Assembly: GCA_963281155.1 (NCBI GenBank)
Contig: CAUJLY010000002.1
Span: 3,410,001 to 3,474,000 of the forward strand
DNA length: 64,000 nt
Origin: Rhabditophanes sp. KR3021
Lineage: Eukaryota > Nematoda > Chromadorea > Rhabditida > Alloionematidae
Direction of reading: 5' to 3'
The notes under the pieces are model-generated. The model searched no databases. It saw nothing but the letters and a program-made list of their open reading frames with translations, and had not been told where the DNA came from. Below are positions 63,531 to 64,000 of this stretch, one piece after another; positions within the stretch are counted from its first letter, which is position 1, and each line of letters begins with the position of its first letter. Both the position numbers and the translations under genes were made by a program.

Positions 63531-64000
63531 TTAAAAAAATGTCAAATAATTATCATTTATAATATCAATATGAGCTTCGAATATGAGATCAGCGACTTTG
63601 TCATCCATTTCCAGATGCATGAGATGGACTTCTTCAAATGATGACTTTCCGGAGTCAGAGTTTGTGAGTTGTGGTCTTAGAGCACCAATGAGAATACACG
63701 CTACATTTTCAGCGACTTCTTTTGATTGATACTTCACCTTTAGTACAATTACCTCCTTCTCACTCAATGACTTACACAGACTACTCCTTTATCATCGAAC
63801 AACATTTCTAGTTCACCAGCAAGATTGAATTTTAATTTGTGGTCGTGCAATCTTTGGATAAAGTCTTTTGTTCCTCCAACGTATCGAATCCCTTTCATGA
63901 TTCCTGCTTTATTCCAGTTACCCTTTATTTTTAAAGCATCTTCTACAATGTTTACATTTGAAAACAGAAATATATTTAGATTTCTTTGTACAACATCTAA
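63531..64000 (-). pseudogene. Zinc finger plus GIY-YIG nuclease relic, copy C (cut by window end)
   Basis: Minus-strand copy of the same family, ending 2 bp after the FERM stop and running off the window. One frame has a zinc-finger start, KYISVFKCKHCRRCFKNKG (about 63966-63910, Cys-x2-Cys), matching copy A. Another frame has NWNKAGIMKGIRYVGGTKDF, IQRLHDH, with the GIY-YIG Tyr, Gly, Arg and His. Then LSEKEVIVLKVKYQSKEVAE and the active-site-like CILIGALRPQLTNSDSGK, where Asn in LTN fits COG3680/LEM-3 nucleases, then a tail MDDKVADLIFEAHIDIINDN. The first GIY strand is deleted and at least two frame changes occur, so it looks dead. A GTAAGT near 63778 could allow a 38-nt spliced bypass of one break. 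Confidence 0.7.

Overview
This is eukaryotic, AT-rich, compact animal DNA. Most introns are about 40-50 nt, start with GTAAGT-like donors and end in T-rich TTTTAG/TTTCAG acceptors. A secreted transthyretin-like protein, a Ly-6 type GPI protein, a class 3 lipase and a DAF-2-like insulin receptor point to a nematode; this is likely, not proven. The genome keeps a full BIRC6/BRUCE gene, which C. elegans lacks (as I recall, its BIR genes are bir-1 and bir-2). That suggests a lineage away from Caenorhabditis. No bacterial operons, tRNAs, rRNAs or CRISPR arrays were recognised.

Layout. 0-11.5 kb is a dense block: an unknown 158-aa ORF (-), chondroitin synthase (+), ALG10 (-) head-to-head with a TLS1/C9orf78 homolog (+), a transthyretin-like gene (-), TFIIS (-), ferritin (-) and a four-exon Ly-6 gene (-). 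After a 2.4 kb gap, 13.9-32.9 kb is one giant gene on the minus strand, BIRC6 (about 5,170 codons, nine or ten exons, BIR near the N-terminus, UBC at the C-terminus). eIF5B (-) lies at 35.3-38.3 kb, an insulin/IGF receptor (+, eight exons, 1,576 aa) at 39.7-45.0 kb, a CCDC149 homolog (-) at 46.0-47.4 kb and a secreted class 3 lipase (+, seven exons) at 48.3-50.9 kb. A 9.3 kb gene-poor stretch follows, then a protein 4.1-type FERM gene (+, nine exons) to 63.5 kb. Most exon structures were rebuilt by hand from splice sites and phases.

The most unusual content is in the introns. The few introns longer than about 400 nt in BIRC6, the lipase and the FERM gene hold decayed coding sequence. Three relics (20.6-21.0 kb +, 28.0-28.6 kb +, 63.5-64.0 kb -) are copies of one family: a C2H2-like zinc finger followed by a GIY-YIG nuclease domain resembling the COG3680/LEM-3 (ANKLE1) type. 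All have stops or frame breaks. A further GIY-YIG-like fragment sits at 18.5 kb, and unrelated decayed ORFs lie in the lipase intron, a BIRC6 intron and a FERM intron. This looks like a dispersed, probably mobile or retrocopied nuclease family whose dead copies survive in introns.

Two otherwise intact, essential genes (BIRC6 and eIF5B) carry one- or two-base frame breaks next to perfectly conserved protein sequence. Assembly indels are the simplest explanation, but this should be tested on reads or RNA.

The ordinary genes cover basic cell functions: glycan synthesis (chondroitin, N-glycan glucosylation), transcription elongation, splicing, translation initiation, iron storage, insulin signalling, membrane cytoskeleton and ubiquitin-dependent control of apoptosis.
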